Source: Microcaldota archaeon
Lineage (GTDB): Archaea > Micrarchaeota > Micrarchaeia > Anstonellales > VGKX01
Length of the DNA stretch: 8,249 bases
Direction: 5' to 3'
Assembly: GCA_021823945.1 (NCBI GenBank)
Contig: JAKALW010000037.1
Span: 1-8,249, forward strand
A model generated the notes under the pieces. It searched no databases, was not told the DNA's origin, and saw only the letters and a list, made by a program, of their open reading frames with translations. Positions within the stretch are counted from its first letter, which is position 1, and each line of letters begins with the position of its first letter. Positions 1 through 6,452 of this stretch are shown piece after piece. The position numbers and the translations under genes were made by a program.

Positions 1-1727
1 ATTGAAAACCTGTTGCCGCGCGGGTCATTTAGGTAGCAATCTTGCTTCCCCTCAATTCCAAGCTCGCGCGGAAGGTCGTTTTCGGATATCATCAGCTCTA
101 TTGTGTTCCCGAAATATGGAAGCATGCCAAGCCCTGGCGCCGTCTGCGCGGGCACCTCAATGGACGCGATGGCGCCACGCACGTCAGGGCCAAACCCAAT
201 CCATTGCGAAAGCGCGTAGGTGTTTGTCAGGTTCGCGTAAGTGTCAATTATCGCGGGCCCGAAATCCATTGCAGCAGGCTCGGACGCGAAAACGTATTGC
301 GCGCCCATGCCAAGCGCTTCCTTCGCGATTTTTTCATAATGCCCGATTTCCGAATCAAACATCACGCGCGGGGCAGCTATCGCAGGGATTGAGCCCGCTG
401 ACTTGACTTTTGATATTTTCCCAACGTAATCTGAATCAAGCGCCGGAATTGAAACTATTTTTCCTGGAGCGCCTTTCCATTCATGGAATAGCTGCATCTT
501 CGGCAGGGGCGAAAAGCCAGGCCTGAACACTCCGTACCTGAACGGGCGCGCCTTTTTCCCCGTGGGCAATGCGATAATTTTTTCTAGGAACGCGTCTTCT
601 GCATTCGCGGCGCGAGTGACCTTGAATATGAACTCGCCTTTTTTCAAGGTCTTGATGAGAAGGGTGCAACTGCCGGCCGCGCGCTTCACCTGCCTGCCGT
701 TTTGGAAAATCCTGTAAAGCGTGATTATCTTGCCGCTTGAGCTTGAGCGGATTGAGTCGCCTTCCTCCACTGGGGCAGACAGGATTATTTTCGCGCCGTC
801 TCGGCCGTTCGACATCACCTGCCCGATTTTCTCCCCGGAAAACAGATGGGAGTTCGGGTTTGTGAGCGGATTATTGCGCGCGCCGCCGAAAAGGTATCCT
901 TCAGTATACCCGCGCGAAGATATGGCGGACAGGTCGGTCATCCCGCCATTGTCAATGGCGCGCCTGTAGGCGGACACGACTTTAGAAACATATGCCGAAT
1001 CCTTGAGCCTGCCCTCGATTTTCAGGCACGCTATTTTTGATTTGGATATTTCCGGGATTTTATCAAGCAGGTTCAAGTCTTTGGTGCTTGTGAGATAGCC
1101 AGACTTCACGTACTTGCCGCCGCAGTATAATTTCCAGGGCAGCCTGCATAGCTGGGCGCACGCGCCCCGGTTGCCGCTCCTTCCAGTCTGGACATAGGAG
1201 AAAAGGCATTTGCCCGAATATGAATAGCATAGCGCTCCGTGCGCAAAGACTTCCACCTCAACGCCCGAATTCTCGGCGATGGCGTTCGCGGATTCCAAAT
1301 CAGCCTCGCGCGCGAGTATCAGGCGGGAAAAGCCGAGCTTTGCAAGCATTTTAGCGGTCTTAGAATTGTGGACAGACATCTGGGTGCTGGCGTGGAGCGG
1401 CAAATCCGGCGCCACTTCCTTTGCGATTTTCGCCACCCCCAAATCCTGGACAATGAGCGCGTCCGCGCCCCAGGAATATATTTTTGATATATAATCCGCA
1501 ATGCCAGGTAGCTCAGCCTCGAAAGCGAGCACGTTCAATGGCACGTAAGCAAGCGCGTTGTTGTCGTGGCAATATTTGAAAGCCGCCGCAAGCTCGGCAT
1601 CAGAGAAATTCCGAGCCCTGGCTCGGGCGTTCCATTTCCCGCCGAGATAGATTGAGTCGGCCCCCGCCTCCACCGCGGCTTTCAGGGACGATGGGCTGCC
1701 AGCAGGCGCCAATAGTTCGATTGCCAT
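1..1727 (-). CDS. U32 family protein (Fe-S hydroxylase / 'collagenase-like' type), C-terminus cut by window edge
   Basis: Reading from the ATG at 1727 the frame is open to the left edge, giving 575 codons with no stop. The N-terminus MAIELLAPAGS is the usual U32 start. The family signature lies at residues 159-177 (EVFAHGALCYSYSGKCLFS), one residue off the classical pattern. Four cysteines C167, C174, C190 and C194, in the contexts ALC, GKC, GAC and LCR, have the C-x6-C-x15-C-x3-C spacing expected for the family's Fe-S cluster. Known members are not proven proteases: E. coli RlhA and TrhP hydroxylate 23S rRNA and tRNA, and UbiU/UbiV act in O2-independent ubiquinone synthesis. The length, already over 570 residues, fits the long RlhA-like architecture better than the ~450-residue TrhP type. 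It is the last visible gene of the ubiX-ubiD-AcnX operon, 15 nt after the AcnX small subunit and in the same frame. No clear ribosome binding site is visible. Substrate unknown; RNA hydroxylation is an inference. Confidence 0.9.
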   Translation of the reverse strand, partial: MAIELLAPAGSPSSLKAAVEAGADSIYLGGKWNARARARNFSDAELAAAFKYCHDNNALAYVPLNVLAFEAELPGIADYISKIYSWGADALIVQDLGVAKIAKEVAPDLPLHASTQMSVHNSKTAKMLAKLGFSRLILAREADLESANAIAENSGVEVEVFAHGALCYSYSGKCLFSYVQTGRSGNRGACAQLCRLPWKLYCGGKYVKSGYLTSTKDLNLLDKIPEISKSKIACLKIEGRLKDSAYVSKVVSAYRRAIDNGGMTDLSAISSRGYTEGYLFGGARNNPLTNPNSHLFSGEKIGQVMSNGRDGAKIILSAPVEEGDSIRSSSSGKIITLYRIFQNGRQVKRAAGSCTLLIKTLKKGEFIFKVTRAANAEDAFLEKIIALPTGKKARPFRYGVFRPGFSPLPKMQLFHEWKGAPGKIVSIPALDSDYVGKISKVKSAGSIPAIAAPRVMFDSEIGHYEKIAKEALGMGAQYVFASEPAAMDFGPAIIDTYANLTNTYALSQWIGFGPDVRGAIASIEVPAQTAPGLGMLPYFGNTIELMISENDLPRELGIEGKQDCYLNDPRGNRFS

Positions 1728-1742
1728 TTTGAAACACTTCGC

Positions 1743-2159
1743 TCATGCGGAATTAATTGAGACTGAGCCGTCCGCCCTGACTTCAAGCCGTGCTTTTGCG
1801 CCGAGTTTTTGCAAGCCATTGAAGTCCACCTGGTCGGCCATCGGTATGTCCGAGATAATCGCGCCCACTGCCACGATGGCCTCTGCCGATTCGTTTATCA
1901 TTGCGGCTGGCGCATGGCCGTTCTTTTTCAGCCGGTATAAGACATAAGAGCCAACTGTCGAGCCCTTGCCATGAGGGAACGCAAGAATCGTGCCTGCAAT
2001 GGATTTGCCCTCAAGCGGGTGCCCCTTCTCAACGACTATGCCGGTATTTGGATCAACCCCGCCGTAAAACGAGATTGGCTTGTCGCTGATTAGAAGGTTG
2101 CCAGTCGCGGCGCCTTTTGAAATCGCCCTGCCGGATACAAGATTTAGCTTGATTGCCAT
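1743..2159 (-). CDS. AcnX small (swivel-domain, DUF126-type) subunit; probable phosphomevalonate dehydratase small subunit
   Basis: 138 aa. This is the small chain of the two-chain AcnX dehydratase, which in archaea removes water from (R)-mevalonate 5-phosphate to give trans-anhydromevalonate 5-phosphate. Family features visible are the N-terminal GRAISKGAATGNLLIS, the FYGGVDPNTGIVVEKGHPL stretch, the LAFPHGKGSTVGSYVLY motif and the C-terminal block with NESAEAIVAVGAI. These match the swivel domain that closes over the large subunit. The start is the ATG at 2159, not the 12-codon longer reading frame, because GAGGTGG (2171-2165 on the minus strand) lies 5 nt upstream and the ATG overlaps the TGA of the large subunit by one base (TGATG). 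That arrangement favours translational coupling and equal synthesis of the two chains. Family assignment is strong; the substrate is inferred from operon partners. Confidence 0.93.
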   Translation of the reverse strand: MAIKLNLVSGRAISKGAATGNLLISDKPISFYGGVDPNTGIVVEKGHPLEGKSIAGTILAFPHGKGSTVGSYVLYRLKKNGHAPAAMINESAEAIVAVGAIISDIPMADQVDFNGLQKLGAKARLEVRADGSVSINSA

Positions 2160-3346
2160 CAGTCCCACCTCTTTGAAATTGCATAGCTGAGGCACGCGTC
2201 AAAACTTGCCACCCTTACCTTGAACTTGTTTTTCGCGCGCGAGTAATAGCAGCTTTTTGCGGAATCAGTGCCCACGCACTTCCACCTGCCCGCGACAGGC
2301 GCGACAACCATGCACGTGTCGCAAGCGATTTTAGCGCCGCTGGCAGTGATAGCCTCCGCAATGCCAAGCTCGCATGCCTGCTTGTACACGCCCCGCGACA
2401 CGCAAAGCCAGGTTTCAACCACGACTTTCTTCCCTGCGAAAACAGAAGATATTTTTTCCATCTCGCCAAGCGACAGGTGGGGGCAGCCAAGCGCTATGAG
2501 GTCTGGTTCCGCGCCATCGTCATTCATGGACGCCAATGCGGCCGCAATGTCCTTTTCAGTGATTATGATTCCCGCTTTCGGGACAATTGTCTTCTCTGGC
2601 GTTACACCTTCCATGTGGAACATGGACGTGCCGCCATAGGTCGCAATCGAAGCGGAAAGGGATTTCAGACACTCGCCGCCTGGCTTTTTCACGCCGACTA
2701 TGAGCGGGATTTTGTTCCCGATTTTATCCCCTATTGCTTTGCCAAGCGCGCCAAACTCGGCTGTTGTCTTGATTGCACGGCCAAGTTTCACAACTACCTG
2801 CGCCTGCCTGTTTTCGGCCAGGTGCATGCCGTACATGGGAGTCCTGCCGCATATCGCGGCGGCAAGCGCCGACGGCCCGCCCTCCCGATTCGTGCGCGCG
2901 CCAAGGACTGAATTCGCATAGGCCACTGCGGAAGATTCAGACCATGCAACATGTTCGCCAAGCCCCGGCTTGTTGCCTACATAATACGGCGTGCAGGTGC
3001 ATGACGCGTCCACGCCCATTTTTACAAACGCGGAGATTACCTCTTTCTGCTTTATCGCGAAATCCTCGCTTATGCCGAGGCTTTTGTAATTCTCCAAATC
3101 CATTCCCGCGGGGTTGAGCGTTGTCTTGACTGTGACTTTGCCGTCCTTTGACAGGGATTCAAGGTATTCGAGCCCGGCGTCGCCAAGGTTGTCATACGAC
3201 ACGCCCGCGATTTGGACTGACTTTACAGGCACGAGGCGCGCTGCGCCGAAAATAGCGCCAAGCGCCACGAGTATTTCCATTGACTTCTTGGCGGCATGCC
3301 CGCGCTTCCCATCAAGCATTTCCTTTTCCTGCGATGTCAAATCCAT
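2159..3346 (-). CDS. AcnX large (DUF521-type) subunit; probable phosphomevalonate dehydratase large subunit
   Basis: 395 aa from the ATG at 3346. It is an aconitase-superfamily Fe-S dehydratase chain acting with the adjacent small subunit in the archaeal mevalonate pathway. AcnX hallmarks in order: SCTCTPYY (C116, C118), ANSVLGARTNREGGPSA (144-160) followed by CGRTPMYG, GGTSMFHMEGVTP (238-250), ALGCPHLSLGE (C288), ACDTCMVVAP (C342, C345) and GTDSAKSCYYS near the C-terminus. Cysteines in the CTC, GCPH and DTC motifs are the expected Fe-S ligands. The start at 3346 is preferred because GGTG (3357-3354 minus) sits 7 nt upstream and the protein then begins like the family (MDLTSQEKEMLDG). An in-frame ATG at 3394 would add 16 residues and nearly abut the ubiD stop, but has no ribosome binding site. 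AcnX also includes bacterial hydroxyproline dehydratases; the ubiD/ubiX neighbours argue for the mevalonate role. Confidence 0.93.
   Translation of the reverse strand: MDLTSQEKEMLDGKRGHAAKKSMEILVALGAIFGAARLVPVKSVQIAGVSYDNLGDAGLEYLESLSKDGKVTVKTTLNPAGMDLENYKSLGISEDFAIKQKEVISAFVKMGVDASCTCTPYYVGNKPGLGEHVAWSESSAVAYANSVLGARTNREGGPSALAAAICGRTPMYGMHLAENRQAQVVVKLGRAIKTTAEFGALGKAIGDKIGNKIPLIVGVKKPGGECLKSLSASIATYGGTSMFHMEGVTPEKTIVPKAGIIITEKDIAAALASMNDDGAEPDLIALGCPHLSLGEMEKISSVFAGKKVVVETWLCVSRGVYKQACELGIAEAITASGAKIACDTCMVVAPVAGRWKCVGTDSAKSCYYSRAKNKFKVRVASFDACLSYAISKRWD
2165..2171 (-). promoter_or_regulatory. Ribosome binding site of the AcnX small subunit
   Basis: GAGGTGG on the minus strand, 5 nt before the ATG at 2159. 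It matches the archaeal anti-SD core and fixes the start of the small subunit inside the last codons of the large one. Confidence 0.85.
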
Positions 3347-3353
3347 ATTTTCG

Positions 3354-3357
3354 CACC
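3354..3357 (-). promoter_or_regulatory. Ribosome binding site of the AcnX large subunit
   Basis: GGTG on the minus strand, 7 nt before the ATG at 3346. It favours that start over the upstream in-frame ATG at 3394, before which no such motif is seen. Confidence 0.6.
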
Positions 3358-3397
3358 AGTCCGTCTTGAAGTGGAACACTGATAATGCCGGCATATT

Positions 3398-4720
3398 TCA
3401 TTTGCACTTTGCGAAATCTGGCTTTGGCATTTGCGCTCGGGTGAAATCCTTGCCCTTTGCCACAAGCGGCTTTGTCGCGTCAATGCCCATCTTTGAAGTG
3501 TCGCGCGTATTCGGGTCGGCAGACGGGTCAAGGGAAGAGCCTTTTTCATTCAGCTTGACCACAAGCCCGTTTTTCGCCTGGAACCGCGTGGCGATGGCCC
3601 ATTCAACCTGTACCGGATTGTATATGTCAATGTCGTCATCCACAATCACCGCGTGCTTTAGGGACTTGTGTCCGCCAAAAGCCGCCTCGATTGCTTTCTT
3701 GCCGTCGCCATCTTCCTGCTTTTTTATCGCGACAACCGCGTGGAGCCAGGAGCAGCCGCCGGGCGTAATGTTGACGCCAGTGCATTTGCAAACTGCGTTG
3801 ACCTTCTCGTAAATTGTTGGCTCGCGCGGCATGCCCATGAGGATTTTGTGCTCAAGTCCGCTTGGCAGGAGCGCGTGGTAAAACGCGTCAGCCACGTGGT
3901 ATATCCTGTTGATTTTTACCACGCGCTGCTTGCGGACATAATCATAAGTGTCGGTCAGGTCGACAAACGGGCCCTCGTCCACAAGCTCGCTTGTGATTGT
4001 GGCTTCCATGACAAACTGCGACTCCGCGGGCACAAGAATGCCGCTTGGCAGCCTGTATGCGTAATACGGCTTTAGGGTGTTGGCGATGCCCATCTCGTCA
4101 ACGCCAAGCTCCACGGACGTCGAGGCACTTATTAGGACCTGCGGCGGCATGCCTATGCAGATTGCCACGTCCAGCGAGCCGCCGGCGCGCTCGATGAACT
4201 TGTCAAGGTGGCGCGGGAGTATGCGCGCGGCAAGCCTGTCCTTGCCGATGACCATCATCCTGTGGAAAGACATGTTCTGCCCGTATTCCTTGTCCTTTGC
4301 GAAGACGACGGCGCTCGACATGTATTTTCCCCCGTCTTTTGGGAAATGAAAGAGTATTGGCAGCTTGGAAAGGTCCACAGGCTCGATTTGGTTTGCCATG
4401 AAGCCCGCGGTTTTCACCTCAACTGGCTTTGTGGGATTGCGGATGGCATTTGACATCCTAATGATTATTTCCGATTCGTCGCAGCCGAGGTAATCCGCAA
4501 TCGTCTTCCTTTTTGAAAACAGGTTCGCGGCGACAGGGAACTTGCTGTCCCCGACAGAGCGGAAGAATATCGGCTTGCCGTCAAGGTAATACATGAAAGA
4601 CGCAGCCTCGATGTTTTCAGAAACAGGCGCGCCAATTCTCACGGACGCCTTGTCCTGCTCCAGATGCGCGACAAAATCCTCAAATGAGAGTTCGGAAAGT
4701 CTCTTTATTTTCTTTGCCAT
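3398..4720 (-). CDS. UbiD-family prFMN-dependent decarboxylase; probable trans-anhydromevalonate 5-phosphate decarboxylase
   Basis: 440 aa, the normal UbiD length. Expected role: decarboxylation of trans-anhydromevalonate 5-phosphate to isopentenyl phosphate, using the prenylated FMN made by the neighbouring UbiX. Seen in the sequence: the N-terminal UbiD domain; YGQNMSFHRMMVIGKDRL (146-162) with the Asn and Arg of the prFMN/metal site (N149, R154); H171 after RILPR; the ELVDEGPFVDLTDTYDY stretch (from E245) with the acidic residues of the catalytic Arg-Glu-Glu set (E245, E249 likely); and the C-terminal oligomerisation region with HAVIVDDDIDIYNP. The ATG at 4720 was chosen over a GTG at 4729 because AAGGTGG (4732-4726 minus) lies 5 nt before the ATG and includes that GTG. 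It overlaps the ubiX end by 16 nt. UbiD enzymes act on many substrates; the AcnX genes immediately downstream make the mevalonate assignment likely but it is still an inference. Confidence 0.93.
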   Translation of the reverse strand: MAKKIKRLSELSFEDFVAHLEQDKASVRIGAPVSENIEAASFMYYLDGKPIFFRSVGDSKFPVAANLFSKRKTIADYLGCDESEIIIRMSNAIRNPTKPVEVKTAGFMANQIEPVDLSKLPILFHFPKDGGKYMSSAVVFAKDKEYGQNMSFHRMMVIGKDRLAARILPRHLDKFIERAGGSLDVAICIGMPPQVLISASTSVELGVDEMGIANTLKPYYAYRLPSGILVPAESQFVMEATITSELVDEGPFVDLTDTYDYVRKQRVVKINRIYHVADAFYHALLPSGLEHKILMGMPREPTIYEKVNAVCKCTGVNITPGGCSWLHAVVAIKKQEDGDGKKAIEAAFGGHKSLKHAVIVDDDIDIYNPVQVEWAIATRFQAKNGLVVKLNEKGSSLDPSADPNTRDTSKMGIDATKPLVAKGKDFTRAQMPKPDFAKCK

Positions 4721-5262
4721 GTTTGCCACCTTTTGAAAAGCGAGTTCTTGACGCCAAGCGAGTCAAATGACTTGCCTACTATGAAATCCGCAATGTCATT
4801 GACAGATTTGGGCTTTGAATAGAATCCGGGGGATGCGGGGAGAATGATGACGCCAATCCTTGAGAGCTTGAGCATGTTTTCAAGCGCGATTGGCGAAAGG
4901 GGCGTTTCCCTTATTACAAGCACGAGTTTTTTGCCTTCCTTGATGCACACTTCGGCGGAGCGCGAGACGAGGTTGTCGCAGTATCCGTTTGCGATTGCGG
5001 ACAAGGTCTTGAGCGAGCAGGGCGCCACAAGCATGGCGTCGGGGGCGTTGGAGCCTGACGCGAAGGCTGCGGAAAAATCAGTTTCCTCGTGGACGTTCCC
5101 GCCAAATGGAGGCAGTGCTATGCCTTCTGCTTTTGCGACTGCCAATGCGCCCTTTGAAACTATGGTAGAGAGCTCAATGCTTTTTTCACTGGCAAGCAAG
5201 TCATACGCGCGCATGCCATATATTGAGCCTGACGCGCCAGTGATTGCAAGTACGATTTTCAT
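4705..5262 (-). CDS. ubiX: UbiX-type flavin prenyltransferase
   Basis: 185 aa, standard size. It transfers a dimethylallyl group to FMN to make prenylated FMN, the cofactor of UbiD enzymes. All hallmark motifs are present: the N-terminal Rossmann-like MKIVLAITGASGSIYG (GASG at 9-12); VAPCSLKTLSAIANGYCDNL with the following SRSAEV; and RETPLSPIALENMLKLSRIG followed by PASPGFY. The ATG at 5262 was preferred over an in-frame TTG 12 nt upstream because it starts exactly at the family N-terminus; GGTAA 5 nt before it is a weak ribosome binding site. It is the first gene of the leftward operon, directly upstream of and overlapping its client decarboxylase, so cofactor and apoenzyme would be made together. 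Assignment is very secure. Confidence 0.96.
   Translation of the reverse strand: MKIVLAITGASGSIYGMRAYDLLASEKSIELSTIVSKGALAVAKAEGIALPPFGGNVHEETDFSAAFASGSNAPDAMLVAPCSLKTLSAIANGYCDNLVSRSAEVCIKEGKKLVLVIRETPLSPIALENMLKLSRIGVIILPASPGFYSKPKSVNDIADFIVGKSFDSLGVKNSLFKRWQTWQRK
4726..4732 (-). promoter_or_regulatory. Ribosome binding site of the UbiD-family gene
   Basis: AAGGTGG on the minus strand, 5 nt before the ATG at 4720 and inside the ubiX coding region. It decides the ATG over the GTG contained in the motif itself. Confidence 0.8.
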
Positions 5263-5300
5263 TAGAATTACCAAATAAGGAAATGCCCGGGTTTTCTTCG

Positions 5301-5328
5301 CATAATATTACGACATATTATAATAAAA
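5301..5328. promoter_or_regulatory. Divergent AT-rich promoter region between ubiX operon and EamA gene
   Basis: The 106-base spacer 5263-5368 contains two AT-only blocks. ATATTATAATAAAA (5315-5328) is about 45-50 bases upstream of the ATG at 5369 and could be the TATA box of the transporter gene, giving a leader of roughly 25 nt. TAATATTATG on the minus strand (5310-5301) lies about 40 bases upstream of the ubiX ATG and could be the TATA box of the operon. Spacing to starts agrees with archaeal promoters, but no transcription start is known and the boxes are called by eye. Confidence 0.5.
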
Positions 5329-5358
5329 TATGCATTTCAAGAGAATTGCGCCAATAAA

Positions 5359-5362
5359 AGGT
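5359..5362 (+). promoter_or_regulatory. Ribosome binding site deciding the EamA start
   Basis: AGGT, 6 nt before the ATG at 5369. The earlier in-frame ATG at 5330 overlaps the AT-rich promoter block and would probably lie upstream of the transcription start, so 5369 is favoured. Confidence 0.55.
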
Positions 5363-5368
5363 AATGGA

Positions 5369-6247
5369 ATGTTTTCAAAAAATTCACAGGCATTGGCCCT
5401 TGCCGCAATAGCAACAGCCATCTGGGGCGTCTCGTTTTCACTGATGAAATACTCGCTTGAGTTCTACGGCGCCCTGGCGCTTCTCGCGCTGAGGTTCTCG
5501 CTTGCGGCCCTGATTGCGTTCGCGTACCTTGCGGTGAAAAAGGAAAAAATCACTGGGCAGGAATGGCGTGCAGGAGGGATAGCCGGCATTGTGCTGTTCC
5601 TGGCGTTCGCAACCCAGACATACGGCCAGGCGCTCATCAGCCCGTCGCAAAGCGCTTTCATCACGGGCTTGTACATAATTTTCGTGCCTATCATGGCGGC
5701 GGGCATTGCGAGGAAACTGCCTGATTCCAAAACTGCCATTGCGGTGATTTTTGGGCTTGCCGGCCTATGGCTCCTCACAGGAGGCATTGCAGGCGCGGGA
5801 ACCGGAGAGGAGCTAACTTTCCTTTGCGCCATCGGCTTTGCCGCGCACATAATCGTATTGTCAAGATATCCGGCCGTGAGCGCGCTTAGGATGACCGCTG
5901 TCCAAATAGCGGCTGTGGCGCTCTTGTCCTCCGCAGCAGCCGCGCTTTTCGAGGGGGGAAACATACCTGTCCATCCCTCCGCGCTTGCCGCTATCGCCGC
6001 ATTGTCGCTCTTCGCCACGCTTTTCGCGTATTTTGCCCAGACATTTGCGCAACAGATAATTTCCGCTGAGAAGATTGCCATGATATTCATATCCGAGCCA
6101 GTATTCGCGTACCTGTTTTCCTGGCTCATGCTTGGCGAGATGCTTGGCGGAACGCAGGTTGCGGGATGCGCATTGATACTTGCTGGCATGGCGGCAGCCC
6201 AACTGGCGGGTTTTAAAAAGAAAAACAAGCCAATTAAGTTACAGTAA
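5369..6247 (+). CDS. EamA/DMT-superfamily transporter (ten-helix drug/metabolite exporter type)
   Basis: 292 aa from the preferred ATG at 5369; an ATG at 5330 would add 13 charged residues (MHFKRIAPIKGNG) lying on the promoter. The protein is very hydrophobic, with about ten membrane segments arranged as two EamA repeats. The first repeat has IWGVSFSLMKYSLEF and LALLALRFSLAALIAF; the second ends in EKIAMIFISEPVFAYLFSW, the typical E-P containing helix, and LAGMAAAQL. The lysine-rich tail (KKKNKPIK) would lie in the cytoplasm. Known relatives export or exchange amino acids, nucleotides or other small metabolites; the substrate cannot be read from the sequence. It is transcribed away from the mevalonate operon and is followed by a T-tract, so it is probably monocistronic. 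Confidence 0.92.
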   Translation: MFSKNSQALALAAIATAIWGVSFSLMKYSLEFYGALALLALRFSLAALIAFAYLAVKKEKITGQEWRAGGIAGIVLFLAFATQTYGQALISPSQSAFITGLYIIFVPIMAAGIARKLPDSKTAIAVIFGLAGLWLLTGGIAGAGTGEELTFLCAIGFAAHIIVLSRYPAVSALRMTAVQIAAVALLSSAAAALFEGGNIPVHPSALAAIAALSLFATLFAYFAQTFAQQIISAEKIAMIFISEPVFAYLFSWLMLGEMLGGTQVAGCALILAGMAAAQLAGFKKKNKPIKLQ

Positions 6248-6249
6248 TT

Positions 6250-6257
6250 ATTTTTTT
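6250..6257 (+). terminator. T-tract terminator after the EamA gene
   Basis: A run of seven T (6251-6257) starts 4 nt after the transporter stop codon. U-rich tracts without a required hairpin are typical archaeal terminators. Confidence 0.5.
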
Positions 6258-6272
6258 GCTTAGGTTATCTAA

Positions 6273-6311
6273 ATGTAAATTGACTAAGCTTAATAGTAAA
6301 GCAATTTACAT
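6273..6311. repeat. Perfect 10-bp inverted repeat (ATGTAAATTG / CAATTTACAT)
   Basis: Arms 6273-6282 and 6302-6311 with a 19-nt centre. A second 6-bp inverted repeat, GCTTAG (6258-6263) with CTAAGC (6284-6289), interlocks with it. In RNA the two together would form an H-type pseudoknot; in DNA the large repeat could be an operator. No known element was recognised. Confidence 0.7.
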
Positions 6312-6439
6312 CTACAGGATGCTATGCATCAAGTCTCTCGTAATATTATGGAATTAGTCGATATCGGACAAGGACAAATTTTGAAGAAGTTAGTCCGACG
6401 TGTCCCGCAGGACAAGTAGAAAATTTTAGATTTTTGTCC
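6312..6439 (+). other. AT-rich leader region of gpmA with several potential RNA stems
   Basis: Non-coding stretch in front of gpmA. Stems visible by eye: GATGC/GCATC (6318-6322 with 6326-6330, 3-nt loop); TCGGAC/GTCCGA (6364-6369 with 6393-6398); TGTCC/GGACA (6401-6405 with 6410-6414, loop CGCA); GGACAAA/TTTGTCC (6372-6378 with 6433-6439). The last one encloses the third and clashes topologically with the second, so the region could adopt two alternative folds. Its 3' arm ends directly at the gpmA ribosome binding site. It does not match any riboswitch class I can recall. It may be a leader, a small RNA or only AT-rich filler. Confidence 0.4.
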
Positions 6440-6444
6440 AGGTG
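6440..6444 (+). promoter_or_regulatory. Ribosome binding site of gpmA
   Basis: AGGTG, 8 nt before the ATG at 6453. It supports this start, which also gives the standard N-terminus of the family. Confidence 0.7.
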
Positions 6445-6452
6445 TAACAATC

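Noticed and set aside
2..406. Plus-strand open frames at the left edge and across 720-1500
   Set aside because: They are antisense to the continuous U32 frame, lack ribosome binding sites and show no family-like composition.
3347..3394. 16-residue N-terminal extension of the AcnX large subunit from the ATG at 3394
   Set aside because: No ribosome binding site precedes it, while GGTG precedes the ATG at 3346, which also gives the usual family N-terminus. Not fully excluded.
5464..6228. Long minus-strand open frame opposite the EamA gene
   Set aside because: It mirrors the codon structure of the hydrophobic transporter; the plus-strand protein has clear EamA repeats and helices.
6312..6452. 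Known riboswitch (fluoride, SAM, guanidine) in the gpmA leader
   Set aside because: The conserved core words of these classes are not present; only generic stems are seen.
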